Positions 47,801-62,800 of a stretch of 64,000 nt of DNA are shown here, in pieces. The stretch is from Chlorops oryzae (lineage: Eukaryota > Arthropoda > Insecta > Diptera > Chloropidae). A program made the position numbers and the translations under genes. Within the stretch, counting starts at the first letter, position 1. The number at the start of each line of letters is the position of its first letter. The stretch lies in contig CM035806.1 in assembly GCA_020466095.1 (NCBI GenBank), forward strand, positions 168,706,371 to 168,770,370, read 5' to 3'. The notes under the pieces are model-generated. The model searched no databases, was not told the origin of the DNA, and worked only from the letters and a program-made list of their open reading frames with translations.

Positions 47801-50800
47801 ATACATACTTAAAAATAATAAAAAAAAAATGGTAAATTGCATTTTCTTCTTTCTCGTCGCTCCCATTTCAGGCTTACAAGCGTCAATCGAGCTCGGTGAA
47901 AATTGCTAAAATCGCGGCATTCACAATTGTCGTATCATCGTTTATATTGGGCTCCTTTATTTTGGCCTCATCGTATTTGCAAGCGAGAGCCTCATGCGAT
48001 CAAGTCCAAGCGCTCGACTCAGTGCTAGAGAAGGAGCTGATGTTGGAGACCTTGCAGCAAGTTAACAAGGTAAGAGCCACATTCGTCACAATCGCTTAAT
48101 TTTGGATTCACCTTTTTTTTTTTTTGGGCTTATCGAAAGCGGGGATCGACGAATTTGTTTTATTAATTATTTCAAAGTTTTTTTATTTTTTTTAAATATT
48201 TTTTTTATTTTTATTTTTATAATTTCTAATGACATAATTGCAAAAATTTTGAGAGGCAAGGAAATCGCTAACGATTGTTTGCATAATTATTGAAAATTGA
48301 ACTTTAATTCCGATTATCATTAGGGATAGCTAAAGTGCACAAATAAAAAATATTGTAATTTTTTTAATTTTTTTTTTTTTTTTTTTTTTTTTTTTGTTGG
48401 AAATGATGGACAGCATTAGTTTGGTGATATAACAAAAAAAAAAAAAAAAAAAAAAAAAACTATATTGAAGCGGAGCCGCGAATAACATTTTTGGACTTTG
48501 GATTTCAATAATTCTCAGAACCTTTCAAGCTATCCCAAAAATATTTTTATTTGGTCAACTCTTGGACATTTCTCTCAATATGTACTTCGGAGCCTTAAAG
48601 AAGCGAAGTACTGAATGGCAAAAATGTGCAATTTGTCACGTTATTCGCGGCTCCGCATCAATTACTATATAATGTGGAATTTTGGAGAAAGTATCTCCCT
48701 TATGAACTGTACCTACAGTGTGTGTTTTTTTTTTTTTTTTTTTTTCTTGCGAATGATCGAGAAATATAAAGAGTTGCGTACTATTTTAGCCACTACTGTA
48801 ACGAATGATTACTTTTCGGTTCAAAGTAGACAGATCGGTAATATGCAATCATGCAGCATACTCGACCAATTTAACGCTTAAATAAACAATTCAAACTGCA
48901 ATAAAATTTTCTATTAAAATTGAATTGAAAAAAGATACATACATACATACATACATGCATATACACATGTATGAAAAATTTAGCCAATATTGCTTGAACC
49001 TGTTCGGAAGGATAGTGAAACAGTTTTTGCGTAAGCACATTCAATTGTGAACACAATAGTACGCATACGTACCCTGCAGGAAGCCTGTCGCCATATGTCC
49101 CCATGTCTATATTGACGTCAATGTAGACAAGAGAAACTGTACTGTCAAGAGGTATAGTTCATCTTTATTGACCATGTCAACAACGTGTCTCCTTATAAAG
49201 CGAAAGAGTACTCCTTTTGTCTATATAATAGTACCGACGTCAATAGTTTTTCGGTCTACTGTTGACATTCAATGACAACTCAATGTTAAATGTCAATAAC
49301 GGCAAAGCATTGCGACGGGTTTAATTGGTCGGTAGTACTGTAGTAGAGAAATAGTATAGATTCACTATTAACATTTCCTGCAGGGTACATACGTGTGTGT
49401 GTATGCGTGTGTGTGAAAGAAAGAAATTTGCAGTTGTTTCAGAAAAAAAATTTTCACGCCTAGACGTTTAAATGCAAGATAAAAATTTTAATGCAATTCG
49501 ACAGAGAATTGTCAGACCTTTCTATGCGTATAATTTCACTTTATTGCAGCTTCAAGGGTAATTTGAGCCTTCAAAGTCAAAATTTTACATTTTTTTAAAA
49601 CATTTTTTGACTTTGAGAGCCATTTTGGTATGAAAAAGGTCCCGTTAACACCCAAATTTTTTATTTTATTTAAAATCCTGGATCGATTTCCTTTAGTTTG
49701 GTACCCCATATGTTTAATAAATTGTTTTGAAAATAAGATGAGAAAATTAAATATCTAAATGAACTTATTAATTTTACAGTATCAAATCTATTAAATTCGA
49801 CTTCATTGATAGCAAACGGATAGATGTTAATTATTATTTAAATATATATTCTAGTATCTAGTATCTACATATATTTAAATAAAAAAAATTAACAAACTTA
49901 GAAGAATATGCTTGCAACCCAACTTTTTATTTAAAACAATAAAAAAAAAGAAAATTTCTAGTGGAACTTATTGGACTTTTTCAAAAAGCTTGTGTATGAC
50001 GTTTTTGAAGGAAGGATGGAAACTTTACTGTATGTATGTATGTATGAACGTATGATGTTGCATGCCAGCAGGAAATCAAGCATATAAAATCAAACATATG
50101 GAAATTTTATACAGCATTGCAAAAGCCATTTAATATTCAATACGCTCTGATGGACTTTCTACTACATATTGATAACATTTCCAACTGTGGCATATTATAC
50201 AAAAAAAAAAAAAAAAAAAAATCACTGACAAATGCTGCCGAATTACTTTTATTTAATTTTTTACAAGACCTTAGACTATAAATCACTGAATACCAATATT
50301 TTTTTTTTTTTTTTTTTTGTCATAAATTAAGTGAAAAAAAATAAAAAGGGGAAAAGAGAAAAAAATAATTGTTCAGACAAAGCTTAAAAGCTCGACAAAA
50401 GAAATAAGTAATAAAACTGGCTCTCTAACTCTTGCGATTGCACACAGAAAAAACTCGTTTCAAAGAAAAGCCAAACAAAAGAAACAAATATAAATATGTA
50501 CCGACATAGGTACATACTTTAATATATTGTACGTACAGATATACATAAATTTAAAAAACCAAAAATCAGCTTTAACAAAATAGGTACATAGAGCGCGCCA
50601 TGGTTAAATTCCACAATGCGCAGCAGCAAAAATCCAATACACACACCAGAAAATTATCGACTCGAAACCGAAATCGAAATCGAAACGAGTTGCTGGCTTA
50701 AGTCTTTCGTTTTTTTTTACTTTCCACTGTTTTTGCTTAGCAAAACTGTTTGCGTGCCCACATTCAACTATCCATACATATATTGCATACGTTTTTATTG

Positions 50801-53800
50801 CATAACCGCAGCATAGAGCGCAGAAAACGGAGATGTGTGTATTTTACGTTGACTGTGTCCGCGCCGCACAGTGGGGCCGGTCCATATATTTTTTGGAAAA
50901 AAATAGAAGGAGTGGTCGTAGAGCATTGAAATTCACTTCTGTGGGCTAAATTAAGATATTTTGAAAAAAATCTTGGAAATCCATTCACTGCCACGCCCAC
51001 CTCCCATATAAGTGCACATGTCAAAATTTTTATTTTTCGACCTAGGGACTTGAAATTCGGGACACTTTTTAATTGAGTTCTACTCAAAAAAAAAAAAAAT
51101 GGTAAAAATAATGCGGCTGCCACGCCTACTTTGGGTTTAACGCCCATCGAAAGTTGGATTTTTTACATGTTTTTACTTCCTATCTAGCAATATATGGAAT
51201 TTTCACAGAAATTAAAGAATTTTAATTGGCTTAAACACTGGCTGTCTCCATTCAAAAGAAGATAATACCCTCAACAGCCTTCCGCGAACGATATTAGCCT
51301 TCGAAATCATCGAAAATATCTCACAAATGCATTCTGCTTTTCTAGTAAAGCATGCCAAGTTATATATATATGTTTTTTGTTTACATTGAAATGTCATAAA
51401 ATTTCTTTACGCCTACATATTCGTAAACAAAAACAATCAGGGATGTCACAGATTCCTATAGCTATCGGAATTGGAATTTAAATTGTCTGAATTTTCATAT
51501 ATATTACATAGACAGATGGATAAAATAGGATTTAAGCAATTAAGCAATTAAGAACCGATAATTGTTCCGATTCAAAACCAAAAACAACAAAACTCGTAAG
51601 TTCTGTATGAAATTTCGATCGGTTTTAATTCCGATTCCGTTAGCTATCGGATTCTGTGACACCCCTGATTGTTTTATTTATAAATCGCTCTATGTTTTAA
51701 TTACGTAAGACCTAAAAGTATGCCGCATTTTTTGTCTTATTGAGCATTTGTATGAAATATTGCTGTGACTTTTGAAATTCAAATCGATGTCAGTTACAGA
51801 AAAATGTATTAGAAGGTGAATTTTTTTTGTTTATATTGAAAGTAGAGACTCGTACCTTTCATTTTTATATAGTAAGATGGCCAAGCAAGGCAAAGCACAT
51901 AAAGTTTTTTTCCAACAAAAAATGAGAAGTTGATATTTTTTTACTCTAATTTCTGGCAAATTTTAATAATTCTTCTACTTTTCCTTCTTCTTCTTCTTGC
52001 GTGCTTAACTATCCCGGTCTATCCCGGGGTCCGCAAAACGCGACCAGTTCCTCCATTTTGTTCTATCGGTTTCATCATCCGAGGTAAGCCCTACAGCCTC
52101 TAGGTCCCATTTTATTGTGTGTCCATCCAGCGCTGTTTCGGACGCCCCCGTTTTCTGCAACCTTGGATTTCCAGTGCCTAGCCTTTCTTTGCCAAAGTCT
52201 CCTCATTTGCTCTCAGGACGTGTCCATACCAGCGTAGCCTTGCTTCTTGCATTTCCCCCAATAATTGGCGCAACTCCATAGCGTCTACGGATGTCTACGT
52301 TTGGAACATGATCAAGACGATTGAGTCCGGATATCCGTCGAAGCATCTTTGTTTCCATAACACTAACCTTTCTTTCTGCTACTGCCGTTGCCGGTAGACA
52401 TTCGGTACTATAAAGAGCGACTGGCCTGATGACTTTTCCAATTTTAATAATTTTTTTTTCTACATAAAAGAGTAATTGCTAAATTTTTCAAAAAAAAAAA
52501 AGTAAAACAAAGGCTTTGGATTTTCACATAAAAAATGTTCTCTATTTGGACTAAAATTTTAATTAAAATTTAATGAAAAACATTCCCTTGACTTTTGTTA
52601 GTTTTTTTTTTTTTTAATAAAAAAGTTCAATTTTCATAAAAAAAAAAAAGAATGTTGAATTCCTCATATCCAAATATTAAATCATGAAAAGTTTGAAATT
52701 CAAAAGTTGAAATATCCCAATTTTTTCCCACTGATGCCCCACTGTGCGCCGTGCACAAAAGCAATGGCAAAACTTTTCAGCTTTATTGTTGAGTTTTTCC
52801 TTTTTCGACAATTGGACATGGAATTTTCATCGATTTTTATTGATTAATTTTTTTATTTTTCATATTTCAATCAATTTTTTTTTTTATTCTTAATTTTATT
52901 TTATTTTTAATGCCTTTTCTGTGAATGTGGCAATAATATTTTTGCCACATATTTGGCAAGGTATTTGGAATTTCGTCACGATTGCCTTTAGCGCAATTTG
53001 CAATTCGCATTCGCAGCGGTTAATTCCGCATTTGCGGATTTTTTTTTTCCTATTTTTTTTCTTCTTCTTCTTCTTTTCATCGTCGTCATGATCGTCATTG
53101 TCGTCCTCAGCGGTTTTAATATAATTTCGAAGTCACTCTAAAGGGGGAAAAATTTTGCAGCCAATACTCTCTGTGCATATTGATTATATTTTAAAAGCGA
53201 ACCTTCGTTCATTTTCTGTGTGTATTCTTTGAGCAAAAAGGGAATTACTTGTGTAAATGACGGCAATTTGCATATGAACAGTAGCTCCTTTGATGACATA
53301 CGACGATACGATTTTGGAATTAAAATTTTAAAATGGCGATTGACGTCGGCAATTAGAGGAGGTTGTGGTTTTTTTTTTTTAAAGCTTTTTTTTGTGTTTT
53401 TATTTTAATGACCATGAATTGACATGATTGAAATCGCTGTTGTATTTTTTGTTTGTTTTTTTTTTGAATTTTTTTGAATACTTCAATGAAGCAATAAAGA
53501 ACTTTGGCCGCGTCTCACAATGCGTGCTGTGGCACCATTTAGTGGGTTCTCGTATTTTTATTTTTTTTTATTTTTTTTTCATTTCCCACTTCAAATTAAA
53601 GAAGACAAAAAAATAAAGACGAAAAAAAGAACACGAAATTACGTGACTCGTTGGAGGAAAAAAAAAATCACATAAAAAGATACTAATTTAATAATTTTGA
53701 GCTCTTTTATTGGCGCTTTAACGAGCATGAACAGCATTTTTTTTTTTAATTTTTTTTTATTTGTATAGATATACATATCATCATCTTTGGTCATGTCTTG

Positions 53801-56800
53801 TGAATGCGTCTATTTGCATTTGCCTTTGTACCAATCTTCTTCTTCAAAAAAAAAAAAAACACACAAAAAAAGAAAACAAAGAACCTTGTTAATATAATTA
53901 AATATTCAATGTCAAATAGCCACTGAGAGTCATATGTATTAAAGAATTTTAAGCTGCACATTTCGATAGACTCATCCATGTTCTTTTCTTAAACTTATCT
54001 TATCGCTCTTGAAAAAAATCTTGAAAAGTCTCATCACTTTAACCTTAATATTGTATATGGCAAAGGAATTTTTCTTTGATAACTTCTCGAAGCTATAGAG
54101 CCTTTGACCACGCCTATTTATACATATCATAAAATCTAACGACATCTCTCCAAGCACGGAATTGCGTGCCCTTGCCCTTTGACTCTTGTTGACTTCCAAC
54201 TACTTTGCTTTTAAGAGAATTAAAATCCCTCAGAAGACATTCTATAAAGTACCTTAATTCATTATAAAAAGAATTTGCTCTTTGAAAAAAAAAATATTTC
54301 GAATTTTTTTTTTTCTGGATGTGTGGCCGATTTTTCGTACACTGATTTGGAATTTTTACGAATTATTTTTAATTTTAATAAATTTTTTTATTATTTCCTA
54401 GTACAAATGTTCCAAAATAAGTGTTCATATAAAACCAAGTGTGCGCTTGGAGTGAACGATCCAACAAGAAGGGTTCAAATTTATTGGGAAAACCAATAGA
54501 CCAAGCTTCAATTTGACATCTCGCACACCGTGATGATACCTTGCACAGAAAGAGAGATACATAGGTTCTTTGGAATTAACTTGGTCGAAAAGAAGAGCGA
54601 TAGTCCAAAATGGATTAAGTCCGAAATACTTTAATACTTTAATGGTGTCCTCTCAATTAAACAAGGAAAAATAATTATTATTATTAGGTACATTCATATA
54701 TACTTATTATAAATTGCGATTCGGTTTAGTGGCGTTAATACCGAATTTCGATGTGTTCCATAAAACACAGGCCTCGAGACTAGAAATACCCAAAATAAGG
54801 CAGGTATTTTTACTAGTGGGAAGCGGCCCCCCACCAACACACTGCAACACAAGCTTGGTACCATATATAACTATATATGTCACTCAGGAGCCGTTTCTAT
54901 TTTGGCTCTTTTCAACACGGTCTTGGGTATCTAACCACCACGGTCTTTAGTACCTACCACGGTCTTGGGTACCCACCACGGTCTTGGGTACCCACCAAAA
55001 TGAGCATTTTTCACTTAAATACTCACCAAAAGTATTTCTCTCTCGCTCTTTTTTTGCCTGCCGAGTAATATCTCTTTCTAACTGGCGCGAAATGTCCCGC
55101 CCAAAATCTATGAGAGTGACATAAATAGTATATATATATGCTCGTAACTTTTTAGCTGCCTACAAGTGTGATTCCAAGCATTCTATATTAGAGCTGTAAG
55201 AATGTTAAAATTTACACTACTCGAGTGTATTCGTTATTTTTCGTCAAGTACTTAATCGTTACTTAGTACTCGTTACTAAGTAGTCATTATATTTTTTTCA
55301 AATATTGTTTCACGAACGAATGACGTTGCATGAATAACTCAATGTTGATAAAGTAATCAAAAATCTCTCATGCTCTTTGAATCTTCATCCAGTATTTAGT
55401 AACCAAATATCAACTCAACTCACTCTACAACCATACTGTTTTGTGCACTCATTACATTAGTGTTTTATTACTCTGGCAACCTAGAGCTGGCATGTGTTCA
55501 AAAAAAGTTCTAGTAACGAATATACTTCCATCAGTAACGAGACGTTATTGATTACTGACTAGAGTAATCGTTACTTTTTACCGAATAGTAACGATATTTT
55601 ACAGCTCTGTTCTATATAAATTTATGTGTGTCAAAAAAATGACATTTTTTTAACGCTTTGTCGGTTCTGGTCATATAGAACTATAGCTGCAACTTTGGCC
55701 AAAAGCTATTACGTGGTACACCACACTTTCTATTACGTGGTTCACCACAACACTCGACTTATGGCGTGGTTCACCACAGTTGAACTTTTTCACCAAATCA
55801 TGCCATAACGCGCCAAAATTTGCCCGAAGTTGCAGATATAGTTCTATATGGTTCTGATTACAGCTATTTATGACACTACTGTAGCGGTCAAGGCGTATAA
55901 AAGTCTTTGACAGAGATTTTATTGCATTACATTAGTGCAAACATATAAACATTTATACATATCTTGTATATACTTACATATATAAAATGTATTCTTCTAT
56001 GTAATTCTTAAAAGGACATCACTGTAACACGGTGTTTTTTTTTTTTTTTTTTTTGGCATCTTCTTTTTACGGATGTCACTGTAAAGGGAAATTGATTCTC
56101 AGAGATCAAGCAGAAATGAATTTGCATATGTAAAGCCTTCTGGACTTTGTTCGCCATTCAAATTTATTTATTCTGTCACAAACAAAAAGCCACAACTTCA
56201 TAAAAGAAAAACAAAATAAACCGTCTAAAATAAGAGCTTATCTCCGAGAAAAGACACGTTTTTTTTTTTTTTTTATTATAATTTTTTTTTAACTTATTCA
56301 ACTTTATTTTTGCGGTCGGAATTACCTGGGCTAATACAACACGTTCCTTTCGACTTGTAAATAACAAAACAATAAAAGAAATGAACAAAAAAAAAAAAAC
56401 ATTTCGAAAACTTTGTATAATCAACCGAAATTCTCGAAAATTCTAGTTCTCCAAGGCTTTCGCATACAAGTCGTTCTTATTACTTACATATGTATGTATG
56501 TATATTTCGACTGGCTCGCATTGAGCATCGATGTTCGAAATTCGTTTTTGAAATAATTCTAATTTATCGATTAAATAAGCTTCGCATCAGAACTCATGGA
56601 AGATTTTATTTAAAAAAAAAAATGCAGTCAAATGTCGATGTAACTCGAAGCACCATTTTCGAAAGAATTCGTTCCCTTTTTTTTTGGGCTTTGCGGAGAC
56701 TTTGAGTTACGGTATTGAGTTCGAATTGTCGAAGTTTGGCTGTTATCCCAGACTGATTTCAAAATCAAAATTAAGGAAATTTTGGCATTATCTTGAGACA

Positions 56801-59800
56801 CTCAGGGGAATGTAACATATGTTCATCCTACAAAAAAAAAAAAAAAAAAAAAAAAAACCAGTAAGGGTGTTATAGTCAGGCGAGCCTGACAATAGAATAC
56901 CCGACACGGACACACATGTTAAAATAATTTTTAATATCAAGAAGTGTTTAAGGCCATAAGGGGCCCCATATACCGACTTTTGATAGATTTCTTTATGAAA
57001 ACTGCCCCTTTGCCACGCCCACTTTTCCAATTTTTGTTCAACTATAATCGGAAGCTTTAATATGCGCTCAAATTTTAAGTTTCATTGAAATATTTTGAAA
57101 AAATCCGATTTTGGGCAGTTTTTGGGATTTTTGTGACAGACCCTAGTACTGGAGGTACCCTATATAATGGACCGATCAAGAAAATTTTTTGGGAGGATGT
57201 TTATGGCTACAAACGAGCATAAGTGCCAAATTTCGTTCAAGTCCCATTTGAATTTCGGGTGTAGGAGAGAATTTTCAAAAAACGCCCTTCTGCCACGCCC
57301 ACTTTTTTTTTTGAAATAATAATACTGGCCTTTAAATATGATCAAATATCAAATTTCATCAAAATATCTTGAAAAACTCTGGTTTTAGAGCAGTTTTTGT
57401 GATTTTCGTAACAGACCCTAGTACTGGAGGTACCCCTAAAAATGGTCCGATCGGGTCCATTCTCGAACTTGTTCTTACTCATGTCCCCGTGAGCACGCAT
57501 ACCAAATTTTGTCAAGATAGCTCAACTCCTTCGATAAGATAACTGTATACAGACAGACAGACAGACAGACGGACAGACAGAGAGAAAGACAGACGGACAT
57601 GTCTAAATCGAATCTCCTAGTGACGCTGATCATTTCTATATATATTTTGTATGGTCTATTTATTGGGCTATATCTTGCTACATTTGGTTTAAAAAAATTT
57701 TTTACCGGAAGTCGAAATTATCAACTCTGTCTGACTACCACGCACAACCCATGCACATTTTGTTGGTTGGCTGCCCTGGCTTACCTACTGAAATTGCTCT
57801 CAAATAATTATATGAGTTCATTTAATTTACATATATATACATTTATATATATATATATATATATAATATACCAATGTACTGTCGATTAGCCATTAAATTT
57901 TTCAGTAAAATTGACCGTGAAAGTAAAAAAAAAAAGTACTTTTTGCCCCGTTTTTTAAGGCTTTCAGGCGCATTAGTTGACAACAAAAAACTTAAAATTA
58001 ACAGATAATCGAATACATACATACGTGATGGAAGTCAAATTTTCAAAGAAATCGAATAATTTCGATAATATAATTGTAATTCCGTTCGGAATTCATTCGA
58101 GTGTAAAGAAATTAACCATAACCCGGGCCCGGCGCGCACAGTGGTAACACTTCATACATTATTTGGAAAAAAAAATAAAAGAAAATATGTCAATGATAAT
58201 AAAAATCGGGTTAAGACATAAAACTAAAATGCTCCGAATCGGTTACCTCAGACAGACCCATAGTTCTAGTTTTGTATGGGAACTACATACCTCTAAATGC
58301 AGGGACGTAGCTAGAGAAAGGCTGCTTTCGGTAGTGCTTATATTGGCCACAGTGGTATAATGAACAATTATAAGACATTAGCCCAAAAAAAAATTTTTAG
58401 AGTTGTGGACCAAAAACCAAAATTTTCATAACGTCCGATTTTGATGAAAATTTATACATATATATAGAATAAGTGAAAAAATTTTAAGAATTTTGGCGGA
58501 AAAAATTTTTTCAAAAAACTGATTACAACTAGTCTAGTTAGGGTCTAGTTCCAAACTGGTCCAAAAAGGATACAATGTTTCAACAGCGACGCAATATCGC
58601 GCTGTCTTTTAATCACTCATGGACAAACACACATACATAAATCGATAATAATCGAAAATGACACGACAAGCCGGACGGACGGGACGGACGGACGACTGTC
58701 AGCCATCCAGTTATTCAGTCAATAAACTTTCACATTTCGCTGATTTATGAGCTCGAAAAGAAACTTTAACTTGCGGCAAGGCAAACACCACGTATTGTCT
58801 CTCTTAAAATATGAGAAAAAAATAAAAATAAAAAATAAATAAATCAAATAAAAAATGGAAAAGCTATTATGAAAGCAAAACATTAGTCAGTAAACACAAA
58901 ATGCAAGGGACCCATCCATGCATCCAGCCAGCCAGTCATCCATCGATTCAATCCGATCCGATGCACTCCGGGGGTGTTACCGTCACACACACACACACAC
59001 ACACACACAGACGTCGTATGAGCGACGGTGTCCACCGCACCTCCGTACCGTACCACAGCGTACCACTGTGCCTGAATGGGTCTGTGAGCTTTTACGATGC
59101 TATAAATGGCGTTCGGCTCGTGTGTGGAGCAATCGCGATCCCATGTTGATGTTGTAAAATGCACTTAAGCTATGAATTCGCCTAAGCCACCATCTTTGGT
59201 AACTAGCGCCAAAGCGCTAACGCAATCGTCTCCAACACCATTCAACATTTACTTTTTTTTTTCATTATTAATTTTTTTTTTTTTTTTTTGGTTTTTGCCG
59301 GTTTTTTATTTTCCATTTTATTGCTGCAACGCCTCTTCCTAGATCCCATGCCATCCCATGGCAGTCGTTACGACTGAATGCTTATGATCTTCGCGTGTTG
59401 CATAACGCCATAACATGACTGTTGGCATGCAATGTGTAATGAAAACCTACCAAAAAAGCAAAAAAAAAAAAAAACTATCAAAAGAAAACGGCAAACGAAA
59501 AAGATAAATAAAAACTAGACGACGAAGATGAGGAAGCCAAAAACGGTTTGGATATGGCAAAAATGCTGTAGCACTACAAAATAACAAAAAATAAAAAAAC
59601 ACCTAAAAACAACAGCATATCAGTGTGGCAACTTCAAAGCAGGGTTGGAACGTGGCGAAGAAGAAAGTGCAGCAGTTTTAACAAAAAAGGGCAGTAGATT
59701 TGAATTTTGCGCAGTAAAAATAAAAATCATTACAAATCTTTTTTTTTTATAACAAAAATATATTTTATTATTTTCAAATAAAAAGAAAAAATAAACAAAA

Positions 59801-62800
59801 AGTACATTTCATGTAAATATTTCTCCATATTGCGTGTCTTCCAATGTTCAGCGAAGATTTTTGGCAAAATTTTTTTCTGTTATATCAGCTGTCAAACTGT
59901 TAATATCGCGACATATAAGCTTCAATGGAAAATCCAAGATGTTAAACAAGGACAACAATAGTATCTTTGTTACAAATAGAATTGCCAAAATTGGTACTTT
60001 TTTTGGTAGTTATCGTTAGGAGTTTTGGTTGACAAAAAAAAATCGAGTGACACCAAGGACGAAAATCGCAGTAGATTTTAAGCTTTTCGCAGTGTCGCAG
60101 TAGATGTCAAAAATTAAAAAAAAAACGGAGTAGATCTACTGCAATTGCAGTAAAGTTCCAACCCTGCTCCAAAGAGTACAAAAATCGACCATTCTCAATG
60201 AATCAAATCGAATGCTTCTCATTTATGTACTTATCAATGTTTATCGATAAGTCGATAGTTCCATTCGAAGTAACAGATTCAGGGCCCGTTCTAGCCATCT
60301 TGCTGCTCTGGGCAAAACAATATTTGAACGCCCTATGCCTGTGCTGGCACTAATGGGGTACTGGTACTGTACTTGCATATCTACATACATATATGTATGT
60401 ATGAACCCTCACAATACCCCTGTGGGCGTTGCCACTCCCAAATTTTGGGGCTCAAACCGATCGATACCGAACAAAGCTAATAAGCATCCATCGATCGCGT
60501 AGAAGTTTGGAGTATTATAATGAAATTTATCGATTTTTTATTAATATATTGTTGTAACTTTTACCCATGATACAAGAAAACAAGATAGCGCCACTTCAGT
60601 ACCGCTTTTGTGACGTCACTGAGCGACAAATTGTTGTTGTTTCCCATGCTATTCAAAAAAGTAAAAAGCCGGTTTAACATGGAAAACAACAACAACGAAT
60701 CGCGATTTTGAGTTTGTGACGTTTCCTCTCTCAAGTGGCGCTATCTTGTTTTCTTGTATCATGCTTTTACCTTGAGTGAATGGAAGTTACGTGATTTCAC
60801 CAATATAATAATAATTTAATTTCTTTATTTTATTTATAGGAGCTACCACGAGCTGAAGCACTGCTGGGCAAGGAAAACAATGAGGACATCGACTTACAGA
60901 ATTTGGATCGGGAAGAAACCACCAAGAGGATCGAACCCAAGAAAGAAAAGGAAATGCCAATTAGCGATATTGCCGAGAATTCTGAAAAGGATAACTTATA
61001 CTCGGAGAGCGATGAGGCAGAGGCCGAAGCCGAGGCCGCGGCCGAGGCGGCTAAATGGCCAAACAAAGTTCCGCTCGAATTGGACTTGAGCGATTTGGCC
61101 ACTGCGATACTTCAGAACAATAAAAAGTAAGTCGAAATCAATACGAATTTCAAATCATTTTAACCCATTAATGCTTTAAAGACAAACTGGTCTCCACATA
61201 CATACATATGTTGCGACCATATTTTGCACTTTTGGCTTTAGTATTACTTACTACTGAGATCATTTACGTCCATCTACTTTATATATATAATAGCCCCGAA
61301 AGGGCGGCGAAAACGCGAATATATATACTGAAAAAAAAAAAATTGTCTAAAATTAAAGATTTTTATGTTAGATTAATTTTTTTATTACCTATCAGTCGCC
61401 ATTCGTTTTATCTTTCTATCTTAATTAGTTTTTTAAAGGAAAAAGGGTTAACTACAAAAGGATTTTTCAAGGACACTGGACAATAGGAACCTAAGAGTCC
61501 GTGTCTACCGTAATACTTAAATCCGAAAATCAAAAAAACTTTAAAATCCCTTTCAGGTGGCCGCAATCGGCTATACCCATTTGTAACTTCTACCTTGAGG
61601 GGTTAAAAAATTAAATCGTTAAACAAAAGGATTTTTCTTTTAGATCTCGCATGAATTGCATCGTTGAGCGTAAGCATGCCGAAGAGTTTGTCGATTCGCC
61701 AGCGAAGACCGTATCATTGCCATTCGGCATGAACTTGACCACCGACCCGAAGAAAGCCCGCATAACCGGCGAACGTATCGCGATCTATTGCGAAGGCGGC
61801 AACGAGAACAAGGAACAAGAGGTACAAAAGCAGCGCGAAGAAAACGAAAACGACGATACCGATGAGGACTTCGAACCGATTCGTGCCGTCTATTTGCCCT
61901 ATCAGCGCGTTCCGATTCCATTCGGCCAGATCCCGCAACAATTCCCATTGACGCATATGCCACAGCGTATGATGTCACCGCAAGCAGCAGCAGCAGCAGC
62001 AGCAGCCATGCAACAGATCCAACAGATGCAACAGATGCAACAAATGCAACAAATGCAGCAAATGCACCAAGGTCCACCACCACAGCAGCCGATGATTCGT
62101 CAAATGCCACCACCATTCCAACAATTACCAATGCGTCCACCAATGCCACCACAAGTGATGCAAGCCCCACATCCTGAGCCACAATCAATCCATCGCATGC
62201 CAGAGCCCCAAACCGTTCGCATCCATGTTCAGCAAATACCGTTCAGGGAAATCCATGTTGCCGACGATGTACCCGTTCAAATTCCATCCCAACAACAGGA
62301 ATTGCCCCATTTCCAGGTTTGTCAATTGATCTCAATCGTAATCGTACTCATAATTATAATCATCATCATGATCATCATAATCGTCATCATCATGATCGAA
62401 ATTATATTATAACCACAAAAAAAAAATGGCATTTCAATTGATTCTAATACTAATCCTATATATGTATTTCCAGATCCAACGTATGCCGTTGGTCGTTGCA
62501 TTGCAACGTGCTGGCATCACCGCCGACGATTTACGCAACATTAAACGTATGGCCGAGGATCGTATTACCGATGAATTGCGCCGTCTAGCTGCCGAAGAAG
62601 CCGCCGAATCTGCTGAAAACACAAGCAACAGCTCCGAGGAGGATAACAGCGATTCGCAGGGATCTGCGCAAAACTCTAGCGAACAGGATCGGGACCAATC
62701 GGGACCATCAGCTCAAGCCGCAGCCGCAGCGGCATCGGCATCATCCTCATCATCGTTGTCATTATCATCGGCACAGGAGCAACAATCGCAACCACAACAG

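Larger units (their letters stand above)
50867..52746. mobile_element. Transib-like element, CACAGTG termini and CGCCG duplication
   Basis: Inverted ends CACAGTGGGGC and GCCCCACTGTG are flanked by a perfect 5 bp direct repeat cgccg (50862-50866, 52747-52751). A CACAGTG-type heptamer start and a GC-rich 5 bp target duplication are the known marks of Transib transposons, relatives of the RAG1 recombinase. The 1880 bases include two secondary insertions (51438-51667 and the reverse transcriptase fragment at 51995-52441). No transposase is seen, so it is non-autonomous. Assignment is by termini only. Confidence 0.7.

Noticed and set aside
57599..57889. 96-residue hydrophobic frame
   Set aside because: Spans the end of a dispersed repeat and a TA microsatellite. 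No homology recognised.
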